DNA of 64,000 nucleotides from Streptomyces sp. NBC_01341 (GTDB lineage: Bacteria; Actinomycetota; Actinomycetes; Streptomycetales; Streptomycetaceae): the NCBI RefSeq assembly GCF_035946055.1, contig NZ_CP108364.1:3162001-3226000 (forward strand), written 5' to 3'. Below, piece by piece: positions 56,346 through 64,000 of the stretch; positions within the stretch are counted from its first letter, which is position 1; each line of letters starts with the position of its first letter. The translations under genes were made by a program, and so were the position numbers. The notes under the pieces were generated by a model. It saw only the letters and a program-made list of their open reading frames with translations, did not search any database and was not told where the DNA came from.

Positions 56346-56771
56346 TCACGGCATCCTCTCGGAGCGCCCGGACACCAGCCGGGCGTGCGCGGCCCAGGCG
56401 AACCCGGCTCCCACCGTGTACCAGAGGAGGTCCGGGGCGTTGAACGTCGAGCCGAGCACCAGCCGCGCCACCACGCTCCCGCGCGACAACTCCGCCGGTA
56501 CGCCGGTGAGCTGGGCCAGTTCCACCGCCCAGCTGAACACCAGCGCGGTCCCGGCCGCCACCGAGGGGCGCACCCGCGGGGCCAGGAACACCACCACCGT
56601 GTGGACCAGCACGGTGTAGAGCGCGTCCCCCGCGTACTTCGCGAAGTCCCCTCCCGTCACAGCCCGGACGCCGAGCCCCGCCGCCACCGTCACGAGGGCG
56701 GCAGCCGCCGCCGTCGTGCGGTGCGCCGACGGAGCGGGAATGAACGGCTGTTCGGCCGGCTTCACCTTCAT
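56346..56771 (-). CDS. DUF2809 membrane protein
   Basis: 141 residues from ATG 56771 (MKVKPAEQPF). Three or four transmembrane helices: AAAAALVTVAAGLGVRA, YAGDALYTVLVHTVVVFLA, VAAGTALVFSWAVELAQLT and LLWYTVGAGFAWAAHARLV. The DUF2809 core is FAKYAGDALYTVLVHTVVVF with SWAVELAQL and NAPDLLWYT. Function unknown. It is divergent from the GlxA-type regulator 61 bp away, and may be its target. Confidence 0.82.
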   Translation of the reverse strand: MKVKPAEQPFIPAPSAHRTTAAAAALVTVAAGLGVRAVTGGDFAKYAGDALYTVLVHTVVVFLAPRVRPSVAAGTALVFSWAVELAQLTGVPAELSRGSVVARLVLGSTFNAPDLLWYTVGAGFAWAAHARLVSGRSERMP

Positions 56772-56832
56772 GGCACGACCTCTATCAGCCCGGAGCGGCC
56801 GGCGGCCAGTCCGACGAGAACCAGGAGACCGC

Positions 56833-57822
56833 ATGCCGCACCGTGTCGTCGTACTCGCCCTGGACGGACTGCTCCCCTTCGAACTGGGCATCCCGCAGCG
56901 GATCTTCGGCAGTGCACGGGGCCCCGGTCCGCTCGACGAGGGCCGCGCCCTGTACGAGATCGTGACGTGTTCGGTCCGCCCGCCCGGAGCGGTCCGCACC
57001 GACGCCGACTTCAGCATCCTGGTCGAGCACGGGCCCGGGATCCTGGCCACCGCCGACACGGTCGTCATCCCCGCCTCGTACGAACTCGGCCCCGTGCAGG
57101 AGGAGGGCAGGCTCACCGGGGAACTCGCTGCGGCGCTGGCCTACGTCAGGCCCGGGACACGGCTGGTCGCCATCTGCACGGGGGCTTACGTCCTCGCCGC
57201 GGCCGGCCTCCTCGACGGCCGCCCCGCCACCACCCACTGGTCCTCCGCGGATCACTTCCAGCGGCTGTTCCCGAAGGTCCGCGTCGATCCCGACGTGCTG
57301 TTCGTCGACGACGGCGACGTGCTGACCTCGGCCGGGGTGGCCGCCGGGATCGACCTCTGCCTGCATCTCGTGCGCCGCGACCACGGCACCAGCGTCGCCA
57401 ACGCGGTGGCCCGCAGCACGGTCGTGCCCCCGCACCGGGACGGCGGTCAGGCGCAGTACATCCGGCGGCCCGTTCCCGAGCGGGGGTCCGCCGCGACGAC
57501 GACCGCGCGGGCCTGGGCACTCGGGCGGCTGGAACAGCCGATCCTGCTGCGCGACCTGGCGCGGCAGGAGTCGATGAGCGTGCGCACCTTCACCCGCCGC
57601 TTCCGCGACGAGGTGGGCGTCAGCCCCGGGCAGTGGATCACCCAGCAGCGGGTCGAGCGGGCGCGGCACCTGCTGGAGTGCTCCGACCTGTCGGTCGACC
57701 AGGTCGCGCGGGAGGCCGGGTTCGGCACGGCCACCTCTCTGCGGCAGCACGTGCAGGCCGCGCTGGGGGTGTCACCCACGGCCTACCGGCGGACGTTCCG
57801 TGCGACGACGGCCGGGCGCTGA
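56833..57822 (+). CDS. GlxA-family AraC-type transcriptional regulator (DJ-1/PfpI fused to AraC)
   Basis: 329 residues from ATG 56833, with AGGAGA 6-7 nt upstream. The N-terminal DJ-1/PfpI-like domain has LVAICTGAYVLAAAGLLDG with Cys115 at the amidotransferase-fold nucleophile position, normally without catalysis in this family. The C-terminal AraC domain has two helix-turn-helices (RDLARQESMSVRTFTRRFRDEVG, and DLSVDQVAREAGFGTATSLRQHVQAALG). Such regulators sense small ligands such as amino-acid or quorum compounds. It is divergent from the DUF2809 gene. Confidence 0.92.
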   Translation: MPHRVVVLALDGLLPFELGIPQRIFGSARGPGPLDEGRALYEIVTCSVRPPGAVRTDADFSILVEHGPGILATADTVVIPASYELGPVQEEGRLTGELAAALAYVRPGTRLVAICTGAYVLAAAGLLDGRPATTHWSSADHFQRLFPKVRVDPDVLFVDDGDVLTSAGVAAGIDLCLHLVRRDHGTSVANAVARSTVVPPHRDGGQAQYIRRPVPERGSAATTTARAWALGRLEQPILLRDLARQESMSVRTFTRRFRDEVGVSPGQWITQQRVERARHLLECSDLSVDQVAREAGFGTATSLRQHVQAALGVSPTAYRRTFRATTAGR

Positions 57823-57866
57823 GGGGCCGGGGAGACGACGGAGTCCGCCTGCGCGCGGGACGGCCC

Positions 57867-58319
57867 TCAGAGCCGCGCCCGGTCGCCGGGCTGCTCCTGG
57901 ATCACCGGGGCCGTCACGGGGCCGCTCCGGTCCACCTCGCACCAGATCCGCTTCCCGGCGCCTTCCGGCTGCCAGCCCCAGCGGTCCGCCAGGCCGTCCA
58001 CGAGTTCCAGGCCGCGGCCTCCCGTGTCCTCGCCCCGCGCGTGACGCGGCTTCGGAGGCCGGCAACTGGTGTCGGCCACCTCGACCCGGACCGTCCCCGA
58101 GGAACCCGTGGAGCCGAACAGCATCCGCAGCACGGCCGGACAGCCGGTGTGGACGACCGCGTTGGTGACGAGCTCCGAGATCAGCAGGATGAGCGTCTCC
58201 GCGAGGGGCTCGTCGTCCTCCATCCCGGACCCGGCCAGCCGGGAGCGCGCCCATCTGCGGGCCCGTCCCACTTCCGCGGGATCCGCCCCGACCTCAAGTT
58301 GCACCTGAAGCACCTGCAC
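57867..58319 (-). CDS. RsbW-like ATP-binding protein (HATPase, anti-sigma/regulatory type)
   Basis: 150 residues. GHKL ATPase domain with the N-box LLISELVTNAVVHTG and G1 box VEVADTSCRPP (the second D-x-G-like element is partly replaced), then GGRGLELVDGLADRWGW. This is the short Streptomyces RsbW/SpoIIAB-like type without other domains. Such kinases can phosphorylate STAS antagonists or bind sigma factors. A STAS protein lies 1.2 kb away, with a sigma factor beyond, which makes a partner-switching role plausible. Confidence 0.88.
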   Translation of the reverse strand: MQVLQVQLEVGADPAEVGRARRWARSRLAGSGMEDDEPLAETLILLISELVTNAVVHTGCPAVLRMLFGSTGSSGTVRVEVADTSCRPPKPRHARGEDTGGRGLELVDGLADRWGWQPEGAGKRIWCEVDRSGPVTAPVIQEQPGDRARL

Positions 58320-58867
58320 CGCTCACACCATCCGAACCGGCGGACACATCGCCTCGCGCCTCCTCAGGGTCACGGAACGTGACTCCCCTGCGACACAGCA
58401 TGGTTGACGTACAGTCACCGCAACAAGCGCTTCGGGCATATTCCAGCGCGAAGGAGTACGCCTGATGCATACTGTGCGACGCGTGTTGCGGAGAGTCGAA
58501 CAGCCGCGCCTCCGCCCCCGGGGAAGCAGGCCCCCGACCGGTCCGGCGCAGCCGCGTGGGCCGCGAGCAGGGCATCCTTCGCAGGCCGGGCCGACCGCAG
58601 GGGCCACACCCGGAACCTCGGGCTCCAGTACCACTCGCATCCACCCGAGCGTACCCGAGCGGCACTCCGTGACTCCGGCCGGTGACCGCTCGCACCCGGG
58701 CGGGCCCGCTCTCCGGACGCCCCGCGTCACCGGACGATGACGTTCCGTACGTCCCCCGTCAGCCACTTCGTGCCGGAGAGACCCCCGGGCCGGGTCCGGC
58801 GACGGCCGGACCCGGCCCGGGGAAGGAAGTGAACTACTGGCGCCGTTGGGCGTGTTGAGCGCGCCCG
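58320..58867. other. Intergenic region; one weak open frame with a good ribosome site
   Basis: 548 bp. On the plus strand, ATG 58465 follows AAGGAG at 8 nt spacing and runs 91 codons to 58740. The product (MHTVRRVLRRVEQPRLRP onward) is almost all Arg, Pro, Gly and Ser, and third-position GC is not elevated as in true genes here. I do not call it a gene. A TTGACG at 58403-58408 could be part of a promoter. It may be decayed sequence. Confidence 0.35.
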
Positions 58868-59404
58868 CTACGCGTCCGGTTCGATCACGGTGAAGTACGC
58901 GGAGAGTGCGGCGACGGCCTCGTCCTCCGCGATCCGGCCGTCCCGGTCGGTGTCCAGACTCCGGGCCGCGACGCTCGCGATGTCGTCCGGCGCTCCGAGG
59001 ACCCGCAGGGCCCGTTCCACCGAGGCGACCGGGGCGGAGGCCCCCGCGGCACCCTGGGGGTCCGTCCCCGCCGCCACGGCGATCGCCGCCCGCAGGAAGG
59101 GACGCGCGATCTCCGCGAAGCGGTCGGGGTTGTCGCGGAGCCGCTTCACGGCCCCTCCGACGAACTCCCCCCGGGTGACCCGCTGGTCCCCGTCCACGTC
59201 GGCGATGCCGGCCATCCCCTGCCAGAAGGCCTCGGCGCCCGAATAGAGGGCCTGGCCTCTGTCGCAGCGGGCCGTCGTCCCGAACTCGGTGAGGAGGCGG
59301 GCCGCCGCGGCGTTGAAATCGGCGCGATCGATGTAGCCGTTGCCGTCCTGGTCGAATGCGGCGAAACGGTGGGCGATCTTGCGCTCGTACTCTGCGCTGT
59401 CCAT
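58868..59404 (-). CDS. EF-hand calcium-binding protein
   Basis: 178 residues. Three canonical EF loops: DQDGNGYIDRAD (18-29), DVDGDQRVTRGE (69-80) and DTDRDGRIAEDE (151-162). The region between the second and third is degenerate (about 110-125). This is the calerythrin/CabB-like arrangement of prokaryotic EF-hand proteins, cytoplasmic with no signal peptide. Such proteins buffer or sense Ca2+, which affects aerial growth in Streptomyces. It lies between an RsbW-like ATPase and a STAS protein on the same strand. Confidence 0.93.
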   Translation of the reverse strand: MDSAEYERKIAHRFAAFDQDGNGYIDRADFNAAAARLLTEFGTTARCDRGQALYSGAEAFWQGMAGIADVDGDQRVTRGEFVGGAVKRLRDNPDRFAEIARPFLRAAIAVAAGTDPQGAAGASAPVASVERALRVLGAPDDIASVAARSLDTDRDGRIAEDEAVAALSAYFTVIEPDA

Positions 59405-59485
59405 GCGGGGAGCGTACGACGCCGATCGGCGTCACGTGTCACCGAATCCCCCCTGAGGGTGGGACGGCGGCGCGGGGCCACCGTG

Positions 59486-59860
59486 TCAGGCGATGAGCGG
59501 CTGGGACTCCTCGTCGGTCGCGGCGTCCGCGTCCGGGTAGCAGTCGAACAGCCGGCGCACCCCGAGGGCGCCGAGCACCTTGTTGACGTGCGAGCCGTCC
59601 ACCGCGCCGCGGTCAGGCAGGATCAGCCGCAGCCGGCCGCCGCAGGACTTCATGAGGCGGCGGGAGGCGATCAGCACGTTGACGCCGCTGGAATCGCAGA
59701 AGAGGACACCCGAGAGATCGAGGACCACGTCGTGGCGGCCCGCGGCGACCGCCCCGTGCACGGACTGGCGCACGACGGGTGAGCTGACGAGGTCGAGCTC
59801 GCCCCGGATCCGCAGCACGGTCCACGCGTCCTGCTCGGTCTCGTACACCTTCAGCGTCAC
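59486..59860 (-). CDS. STAS-domain anti-sigma factor antagonist
   Basis: 124 residues from GTG 59860. STAS fold: WTVLRIRGELDLVSSPVVRQSV, then VVLDLSGVLFCDSSGVNVLIASRRLMKSCGG, with Ser57 or Ser58 in DSSG at the phosphorylation site of RsbV/SpoIIAA proteins. The longer reading frame above has no conserved sequence. It is divergent from a sigma factor gene, with 291 bp between the two starts, and near an RsbW-like kinase gene. Confidence 0.92.
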   Translation of the reverse strand: MTLKVYETEQDAWTVLRIRGELDLVSSPVVRQSVHGAVAAGRHDVVLDLSGVLFCDSSGVNVLIASRRLMKSCGGRLRLILPDRGAVDGSHVNKVLGALGVRRLFDCYPDADAATDEESQPLIA

Positions 59861-60151
59861 GCGCCTCGGCCTTTCGTTCCGGGTGTTCCGGAGTATCCGG
59901 AAGTTACCGTTCCTCCTCGCGGCTGCCCGCTCGGCCGTTGGCGAAACCCCGTTTCGTCCCCGCGGGCCGGGCGCCGGATCCAATCAGAACCGATCACATG
60001 CAGCGCGTTTACCCGATCAACAAGCGGCAAAGCGCCGACTATTCCCTATCATTCGAGGCCTCTCGGGGGACGTACTTGCTGGAAACACGCATGCCGGGAC
60101 CAGGCCTCGGACTACATTCGACGTGACGCGGGGAACAGGGCTGGGGGCTGG
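59861..60151. other. Divergent promoter region between STAS and sigma genes
   Basis: 291 bp, AT-richer around 59990-60060 (CAACAAGCGGCAAAGCG, GACTATTCCCTATCATTCG). No gene seen. It likely carries both promoters. No repeats or clear operator were recognised. Confidence 0.5.
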
Positions 60152-60733
60152 ATGGTGAAGGACGCACCACCGCGCTGGGACCGCCGGATGCAGCAGCGGC
60201 TGGCGCGCGGCGAGGCGGCGGCCCTCGGCGAGCTCTACGACCGGTTCGCCGCACTCGTGCACAGCCAGGCCCACCGCATGCTCGAGGACGAGGACGCCGC
60301 GGACCAGGTGACCCGCGAGGTCTTCGGCCACGTCTGGGAGCACCCCGACACCTACGACCCCCGGAACGGCTCGATGCGCTCCTGGGTGGCGCGGCTCACA
60401 CACCGCGAGGCCGTGCGCCGGCTCCGCGTCGCCCAGGGCGCGGGCGAGGGACCCGAGGCGGGCGGGCTGGACGAGGAGCTGGAACAGCGGGTGCTCCGCG
60501 CGACCGCCGCCGCCCGCGCCGACTACATCGTCGCCTCCATGCCCGCACCGCTGCGGGCGGCCCTGGAGCTCGCCTACATCCAGCGCCGCGACTACCGCCA
60601 GACGGCCGCCGACCTCGGCGTCACCGGGGACGAGGCCAGGCGCCGGCTGCGGCTCGGACTGCAGCTGCTGTCCACCGCGGACGCCCGGACACCGGCCGGG
60701 TCGTCACCGCCCGGATACGGGCCCGCGTCATGA
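60152..60733 (+). CDS. ECF-type RNA polymerase sigma factor
   Basis: 193 residues from ATG 60152, with CTGGGGG 7 nt upstream. Region 2: LGELYDRFAALVHSQAHRML, EDAADQVTREVFGHVWEHPDTYDP and MRSWVARLTHREAVRRLR. Region 4: MPAPLRAALELAYIQRRDYRQTAADLGVTGDEARRRLRLGLQLL. The -10-binding helix reads VTREVF where VVQEVF-like sequence is more usual. It overlaps the following zinc-finger gene by 4 bp (ATGA), as sigma/anti-sigma pairs often do. Confidence 0.93.
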   Translation: MVKDAPPRWDRRMQQRLARGEAAALGELYDRFAALVHSQAHRMLEDEDAADQVTREVFGHVWEHPDTYDPRNGSMRSWVARLTHREAVRRLRVAQGAGEGPEAGGLDEELEQRVLRATAAARADYIVASMPAPLRAALELAYIQRRDYRQTAADLGVTGDEARRRLRLGLQLLSTADARTPAGSSPPGYGPAS

Positions 60734-61971
60734 CCGGGGCCGACGGCGGCGACGACAGCGACGGGCAGGCAGCGGCCGGACGACGCATACCCGGACCGAG
60801 GGCGGCCGCCGACGACCGCGCGTTCCTGCCACCGGCACACGCACCGGTGCCGCCTCCGCCCGCCCCTCCGGCGCTCCCCCACCGGGTCCTCACGTCACTG
60901 CTCGGTGCCTGGGCCCTGGCCGCCTGCTCCGCCGAGGAGACCGCGGCGGTCGAGGAGCACCTCACGGGGTGCGCCCGGTGCGCGGACGAGGCCCTGCGGC
61001 TGCGCGACGCCGTGGGCCTGCTGCACAGCGACGGCACGCTGGACCTGGACCCGATGCTGCGCTCCCGTGTCCTGGAGGGCTGCCTGGGGCGCCGGCCGGC
61101 GCGCATCCCCGTCCCGGACTGGGCCGCTCCGTACGACGCGGAGACGGCCAGGCTCGACGCGCTGCTCAGGGACATCGGCGACTCGGAGTGGCACGCGCCG
61201 GTTCGGCTGAAGTGGTTCGAGGACGACCGCCAGGTGAACCGAAAGACGACGGTCGCGGGAGTCATCAGCCACCTGATGGCGGTCGACGGCCTGGTCTCCC
61301 GGGCACTCGGCCTGGACGACCCGCTGGGCGGCGGCGACCGGCCGCTGTCGCCGACCGAGCGCACGGAGGCGCACTGGTCGGCCGCGCAGCGCCCGCCCAC
61401 CAGGACCGTGCGGGAGCCGTGGCGCGACCAGAGCCACGCCCTGGTGCGCACGGTCTCCTTCGCGGGCCGCGGCGTCGCCGAGCGCTCCGTCGCCTACGGG
61501 GGCTTCGCCCTCCCGCTGCAGGACTCGCTCCTGGAGCGGGCCTTCGAGTGCTGGGTGCACGGCGGGGACATCGCGGACGCGGTGGACTATCCGTACGACC
61601 CGCCGGCGGCCGGCCACCTCCACCGGATGATCGACCTGGCGGCCCGGCTGCTGCCCGCCACCCTGGCCGCGCGCCGTCTCGCCGGTCTGGCGGCGCCTGC
61701 CGAGCGGCTCGTCAGCGCCGGGGCGCCGTGCCGTTCCCTCCACCTGGAGATCGAGGGCCGAGGCGGTGGCGACTGGTACATCGCGCTGGACTCACCGGCC
61801 GCCCTCGGCTCCCCCGACCACACGGTCGCGCAGGTGGCACTCGACGGCGTGGAGTTCTGCCGGCTGGTCGCGGGTCACGTACCGCCGGTGGAGGCCGCCG
61901 CCGGACAGGAGGGCGACCGCGAGGCGATCCGCGACGTGCTGTTCGCCGCCGCCTCGCTCAGCAGGCTGTAG
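60730..61971 (+). CDS. Zinc-finger anti-sigma-like domain fused to an MDMPI domain
   Basis: 413 residues. After a Pro-rich N-terminus, the zf-HC2 motif is HLTGCARC (His77, Cys81, Cys84: HxxxCxxC) inside LLGAWALAACSAEETAAVEEHL, as in ZAS anti-sigma factors. From about 125 the protein resembles mycothiol-dependent maleylpyruvate isomerase family members: DALLRDIGDSEWHAPVRL, TTVAGVISHLMAVDGLVSRALG and CWVHGGDIADAVDYP. It has no transmembrane helix. The 4-bp overlap with the sigma gene makes it its likely anti-sigma factor. The attached domain suggests thiol or redox sensing, which is inference. Confidence 0.85.
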   Translation: MTGADGGDDSDGQAAAGRRIPGPRAAADDRAFLPPAHAPVPPPPAPPALPHRVLTSLLGAWALAACSAEETAAVEEHLTGCARCADEALRLRDAVGLLHSDGTLDLDPMLRSRVLEGCLGRRPARIPVPDWAAPYDAETARLDALLRDIGDSEWHAPVRLKWFEDDRQVNRKTTVAGVISHLMAVDGLVSRALGLDDPLGGGDRPLSPTERTEAHWSAAQRPPTRTVREPWRDQSHALVRTVSFAGRGVAERSVAYGGFALPLQDSLLERAFECWVHGGDIADAVDYPYDPPAAGHLHRMIDLAARLLPATLAARRLAGLAAPAERLVSAGAPCRSLHLEIEGRGGGDWYIALDSPAALGSPDHTVAQVALDGVEFCRLVAGHVPPVEAAAGQEGDREAIRDVLFAAASLSRL

Positions 61972-61989
61972 GAGCTTCCGGAGGACGGA

Positions 61990-62889
61990 CTACGGGAAGA
62001 CGACCGTGCGGCGGCCGTTGAGCATGATCCGGCGCTCGGCGTGCCACTTGACGGCGCGGGCCAGTGCCTGGCACTCCACGTCCCGCCCGATCGCGACGAG
62101 CTGGTCCGGCGTGACACCGTGCCCGACCCGCTCGACCTCCTGCTCGATGATCGGCCCCTCGTCGAGGTCGGCGGTCACGTAGTGCGCCGTCGCCCCGATC
62201 AGCTTCACACCGCGCGCGTGGGCCTGGTGGTAGGGCTTCGCGCCCTTGAAGCTCGGCAGGAAGGAGTGGTGGATGTTGATGATCCGCCCGCTCAGCTGCT
62301 TGCAGAGGTCGTCCGACAGCACCTGCATGTACCGGGCCAGGACGACCAGTTCGACGTTCTCCCCGCGCACCAGCTCCAGCAGCTGCGCCTCGGCCTCCGG
62401 CTTGTTCTCCCTGGTCACGGGGATGTGCCGGAAGGGAATGCCGTAGGAGGCGACGAGCTCGGCGAAGTCCGTGTGGTTGGAGACGACGGCCACGATCTCG
62501 ACGGGCAGTGCGCCGGTGCCGGACCGGAAGAGCAGGTCGTTGAGGCAGTGCCCGAACTTGCTCACCAGCAGCACGACCCGCATGCGGTCGGAGGCCCGGT
62601 GGATCTGCCACTCCATCCGGAACGAGTCGCCGATCGCGGCGAAGCCGGCCCGCAGCTTCTCCACGTCGACCGCCGTGCCCGCCGAGAAGTGGACCCGCAT
62701 GAAGAAGAGACCGGTGTCGTGGTCGCCGAACTGCTGGCTGTCCTCGATGTTGCAGCCGGTCATGTAGAGGTAGCTCGACACGGCGTGCACGATGCCCTGT
62801 TTGTCGGGGCAGGAGAGGGTGAGGACGTACTGCTCGGCGGGGCCGTCCGAGGCAGCGGGTACGGATTCGGCGGGCTGCGGCGCGGTCAT
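61990..62889 (-). CDS. purU: Formyltetrahydrofolate deformylase
   Basis: 299 residues from ATG 62889 (MTAPQPAESV). It hydrolyses 10-formyl-THF to formate and THF, balancing one-carbon pools. N-terminal ACT domain (YVLTLSCPDKQGIVHAVSSYL), then the formyltransferase-type catalytic domain with VVLARYMQVLSDDL, NIHHSFLPSFKGAKPYHQA (catalytic His) and GATAHYVTADLDEGPII (Asp). Length fits the family. It converges with the zinc-finger gene, with 18 bp between the stops and no hairpin. Confidence 0.96.
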   Translation of the reverse strand: MTAPQPAESVPAASDGPAEQYVLTLSCPDKQGIVHAVSSYLYMTGCNIEDSQQFGDHDTGLFFMRVHFSAGTAVDVEKLRAGFAAIGDSFRMEWQIHRASDRMRVVLLVSKFGHCLNDLLFRSGTGALPVEIVAVVSNHTDFAELVASYGIPFRHIPVTRENKPEAEAQLLELVRGENVELVVLARYMQVLSDDLCKQLSGRIINIHHSFLPSFKGAKPYHQAHARGVKLIGATAHYVTADLDEGPIIEQEVERVGHGVTPDQLVAIGRDVECQALARAVKWHAERRIMLNGRRTVVFP

Positions 62890-62917
62890 CCCCGTAGGGT
62901 GCCACACCGCCCCGCGC

Positions 62918-63415
62918 TCACGCCGATCTGGTCATGATGCGGAGCACGTCCAGCGACCGCGGCGGGACGTCGGGGTCCTCGGCGTCGTTGGTGGCGAGCA
63001 TCACATGCGCCTCGCGGGCCGCCTGGACGGCGTCCGGCCAGCCCGGATGCTCCAGGTACGCGGAGACGGGGGCGTCCGCGCCTATCTGGTGCATGATGCG
63101 CAGCACCCGCAGGGCGGCGACGTCCACGAGGGCGGCCTCCGCGGAGTCACGGAAGATCGTGCCCACGTACTTCTCGGCGGACCAGTTGTCCAGCCAGGTG
63201 TCCTCGACCAGGCGGTACACGGCGTCGGTGACGTCCCCGTACCCCTCCCGGCCGGCCAGCCAGCACTCGTGGTGGAACACGGGGTCGGAGAGCATGTGCA
63301 GCGCCGAGCGCACGTTGCTGCGCCAGCGCCACCACGGCATGTCGTTGAGCGGCATGCCGCCCATGGTGGAGGAGCGACGGCCGCGACGGGAAGTGTTCTC
63401 CGAACCTTGCTGCAC
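62918..63415 (-). CDS. Conserved hypothetical protein, SCO4402-like
   Basis: 165 residues from ATG 63415; conservation probably begins at MGGMPLNDMPWWRWRSNVR (residue 18 or so), so a later start is possible. A soluble alpha-helical protein with no membrane segment, including SALHMLSDPVFHHECWLAGREGYGDVTDAVY, DTWLDNWSAEKYVGTIF and VSAYLEHPGWPDAV. The near-identical wording I recall from the Streptomyces SCO4402 family is memory, not a search. Function unknown. It lies 28 bp upstream of purU, same strand. Confidence 0.75.
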   Translation of the reverse strand: MQQGSENTSRRGRRSSTMGGMPLNDMPWWRWRSNVRSALHMLSDPVFHHECWLAGREGYGDVTDAVYRLVEDTWLDNWSAEKYVGTIFRDSAEAALVDVAALRVLRIMHQIGADAPVSAYLEHPGWPDAVQAAREAHVMLATNDAEDPDVPPRSLDVLRIMTRSA

Positions 63416-63538
63416 GGTTGCCGATCGTACGTTCCCCTCCGCCGGGCTCGCACCGCCCCCCGCAATTCACCTCCACGTCACTCCGTGTCGTCCATGGAAC
63501 AGCGCGGCGTTACCCGTGGCCCGCAACAGTTCGTGCCC

Positions 63539-64000
63539 ATGACCGGACGGCGACGCCTCAGCCCACCCCGCCCCTACAGACTCCTCACGTCGGCGGTGGC
63601 GGGAGTGCTGCTGACGTCGGGGTGCGGCTCCCTCCCCGGGGCCCCGGAGAGCTCCCGGAAGCCGGTCACGGTGATGACCTGGGCCCCGGACCCCTCCGGG
63701 GCCGACGCGGTGAACATGGCGGGCATGCCGGCCATGGCCCGGGCCTACGCCCGCTGGGCCGACGAGCGGGGCGGGATCGACGGCCACGAGTTGCGGGTGC
63801 TCACCTGCAACGAGCAGGACACCCCTGAGGGGGCCTCGAAGTGCGCGCGCCTGGCCGCCGACAAGGGCGCGGCCGCGGTCGTCGGCTCGTACAGCCGGCA
63901 CGGGCGGGCGTTCCTCGCGCCGCTGGAGGCCGCCGGGATTCCGTACATCGGCGGCTACGGCGCCTCGGCCGAGGAGTTCACCAGCTATCTCTCCTACCCG
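63539..64000 (+). CDS. Solute-binding lipoprotein of an ABC-type importer, partial (runs off the window)
   Basis: The first 154 codons of an open frame with no stop before 64000. It starts MTGRRRLSPPRPY, with a hydrophobic LLTSAVAGVLLTSGC: LTSGC is a lipobox, so it is a lipoprotein. The rest resembles type-1 periplasmic binding proteins (branched-chain amino-acid class): VTVMTWAPDPSGADAVNMAGMP, EQDTPEGASKCARLAADKGAAAVVGSYSRHG and IPYIGGYGASAEEFTS. An in-frame ATG at 63494 is an alternative start. The transport partners are beyond the window. Confidence 0.85.
   Translation, partial: MTGRRRLSPPRPYRLLTSAVAGVLLTSGCGSLPGAPESSRKPVTVMTWAPDPSGADAVNMAGMPAMARAYARWADERGGIDGHELRVLTCNEQDTPEGASKCARLAADKGAAAVVGSYSRHGRAFLAPLEAAGIPYIGGYGASAEEFTSYLSYP

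Noticed and set aside
58465..58740. Open frame of 91 codons with a good AAGGAG site
   Set aside because: The product is almost only Arg, Pro, Gly and Ser, and third-position GC is not raised as in genuine genes of this window. I treat it as non-coding.

Overview
The window looks like a core segment of a Streptomyces chromosome. Base composition is very GC-rich, with strong third-position GC and frequent GTG starts. The gene content is characteristic: a complete 14-gene nuo operon, futalosine-pathway menaquinone genes (mqnA, mqnC), and the antibiotic regulators afsR, afsS and afsK side by side. No rRNA, tRNA or CRISPR array was seen. The first gene (a TetR regulator) and the last gene (a solute-binding lipoprotein) run off the window.

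Layout. 1-5.3 kb: partial TetR regulator, two-gene ABC exporter, LolA-like secreted protein, polyprenyl diphosphate synthase, and a short two-frame relic that I read as an internally deleted POT-family peptide transporter. 5.3-11.4 kb: CocE-type hydrolase, fumarylacetoacetase, Uma2 protein, RecQ. 11.5-27.5 kb: nuoA-N on the minus strand, ending at a 19-bp-stem terminator and starting behind a TAGGAT promoter element and a Rex-type operator. 28.5-32 kb: NlpC/P60 wall hydrolase, MptB-like mannosyltransferase, and an IS607-group element with intact tnpA and gutted tnpB. 32-41 kb: quinone and isoprenoid genes (geranylgeranyl reductase-like, menG, mqnC, mqnA) mixed with an acetyltransferase, a DUF3152 metalloprotease-like protein and a membrane Ser/Thr kinase, then a cold-shock gene. 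41.7-49 kb: afsR, afsS (51 aa), two small envelope proteins and afsK. 49-57.8 kb: VOC protein, TetR regulator, PNPOx-like oxidase, HtpX, PspAB, flavin monooxygenase, MFS transporter, DUF2809 protein, GlxA-type regulator. 57.9-62 kb: an RsbW-like ATPase, an EF-hand protein, a STAS antagonist, an ECF-type sigma factor and a zinc-finger/MDMPI fusion. 62-64 kb: purU, a conserved hypothetical, and the partial lipoprotein.

How the genes fit together. Complex I reduces menaquinone. menG, mqnA, mqnC and the polyprenyl synthase plausibly make that quinone, so about half the window serves one respiratory theme. The Rex-type site would tie it to NADH/NAD+. The afs block is a signalling cascade in which the AfsK kinase phosphorylates AfsR and AfsR switches on afsS; a candidate 11-nt direct-repeat operator lies between afsR and afsS. 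The cluster at 58-62 kb looks like a second signalling module built from partner-switching parts plus a calcium-binding protein. Signs of decay or transfer are few: the transporter relic and the IS607-group element, which ends about 20 bp before the mannosyltransferase start.
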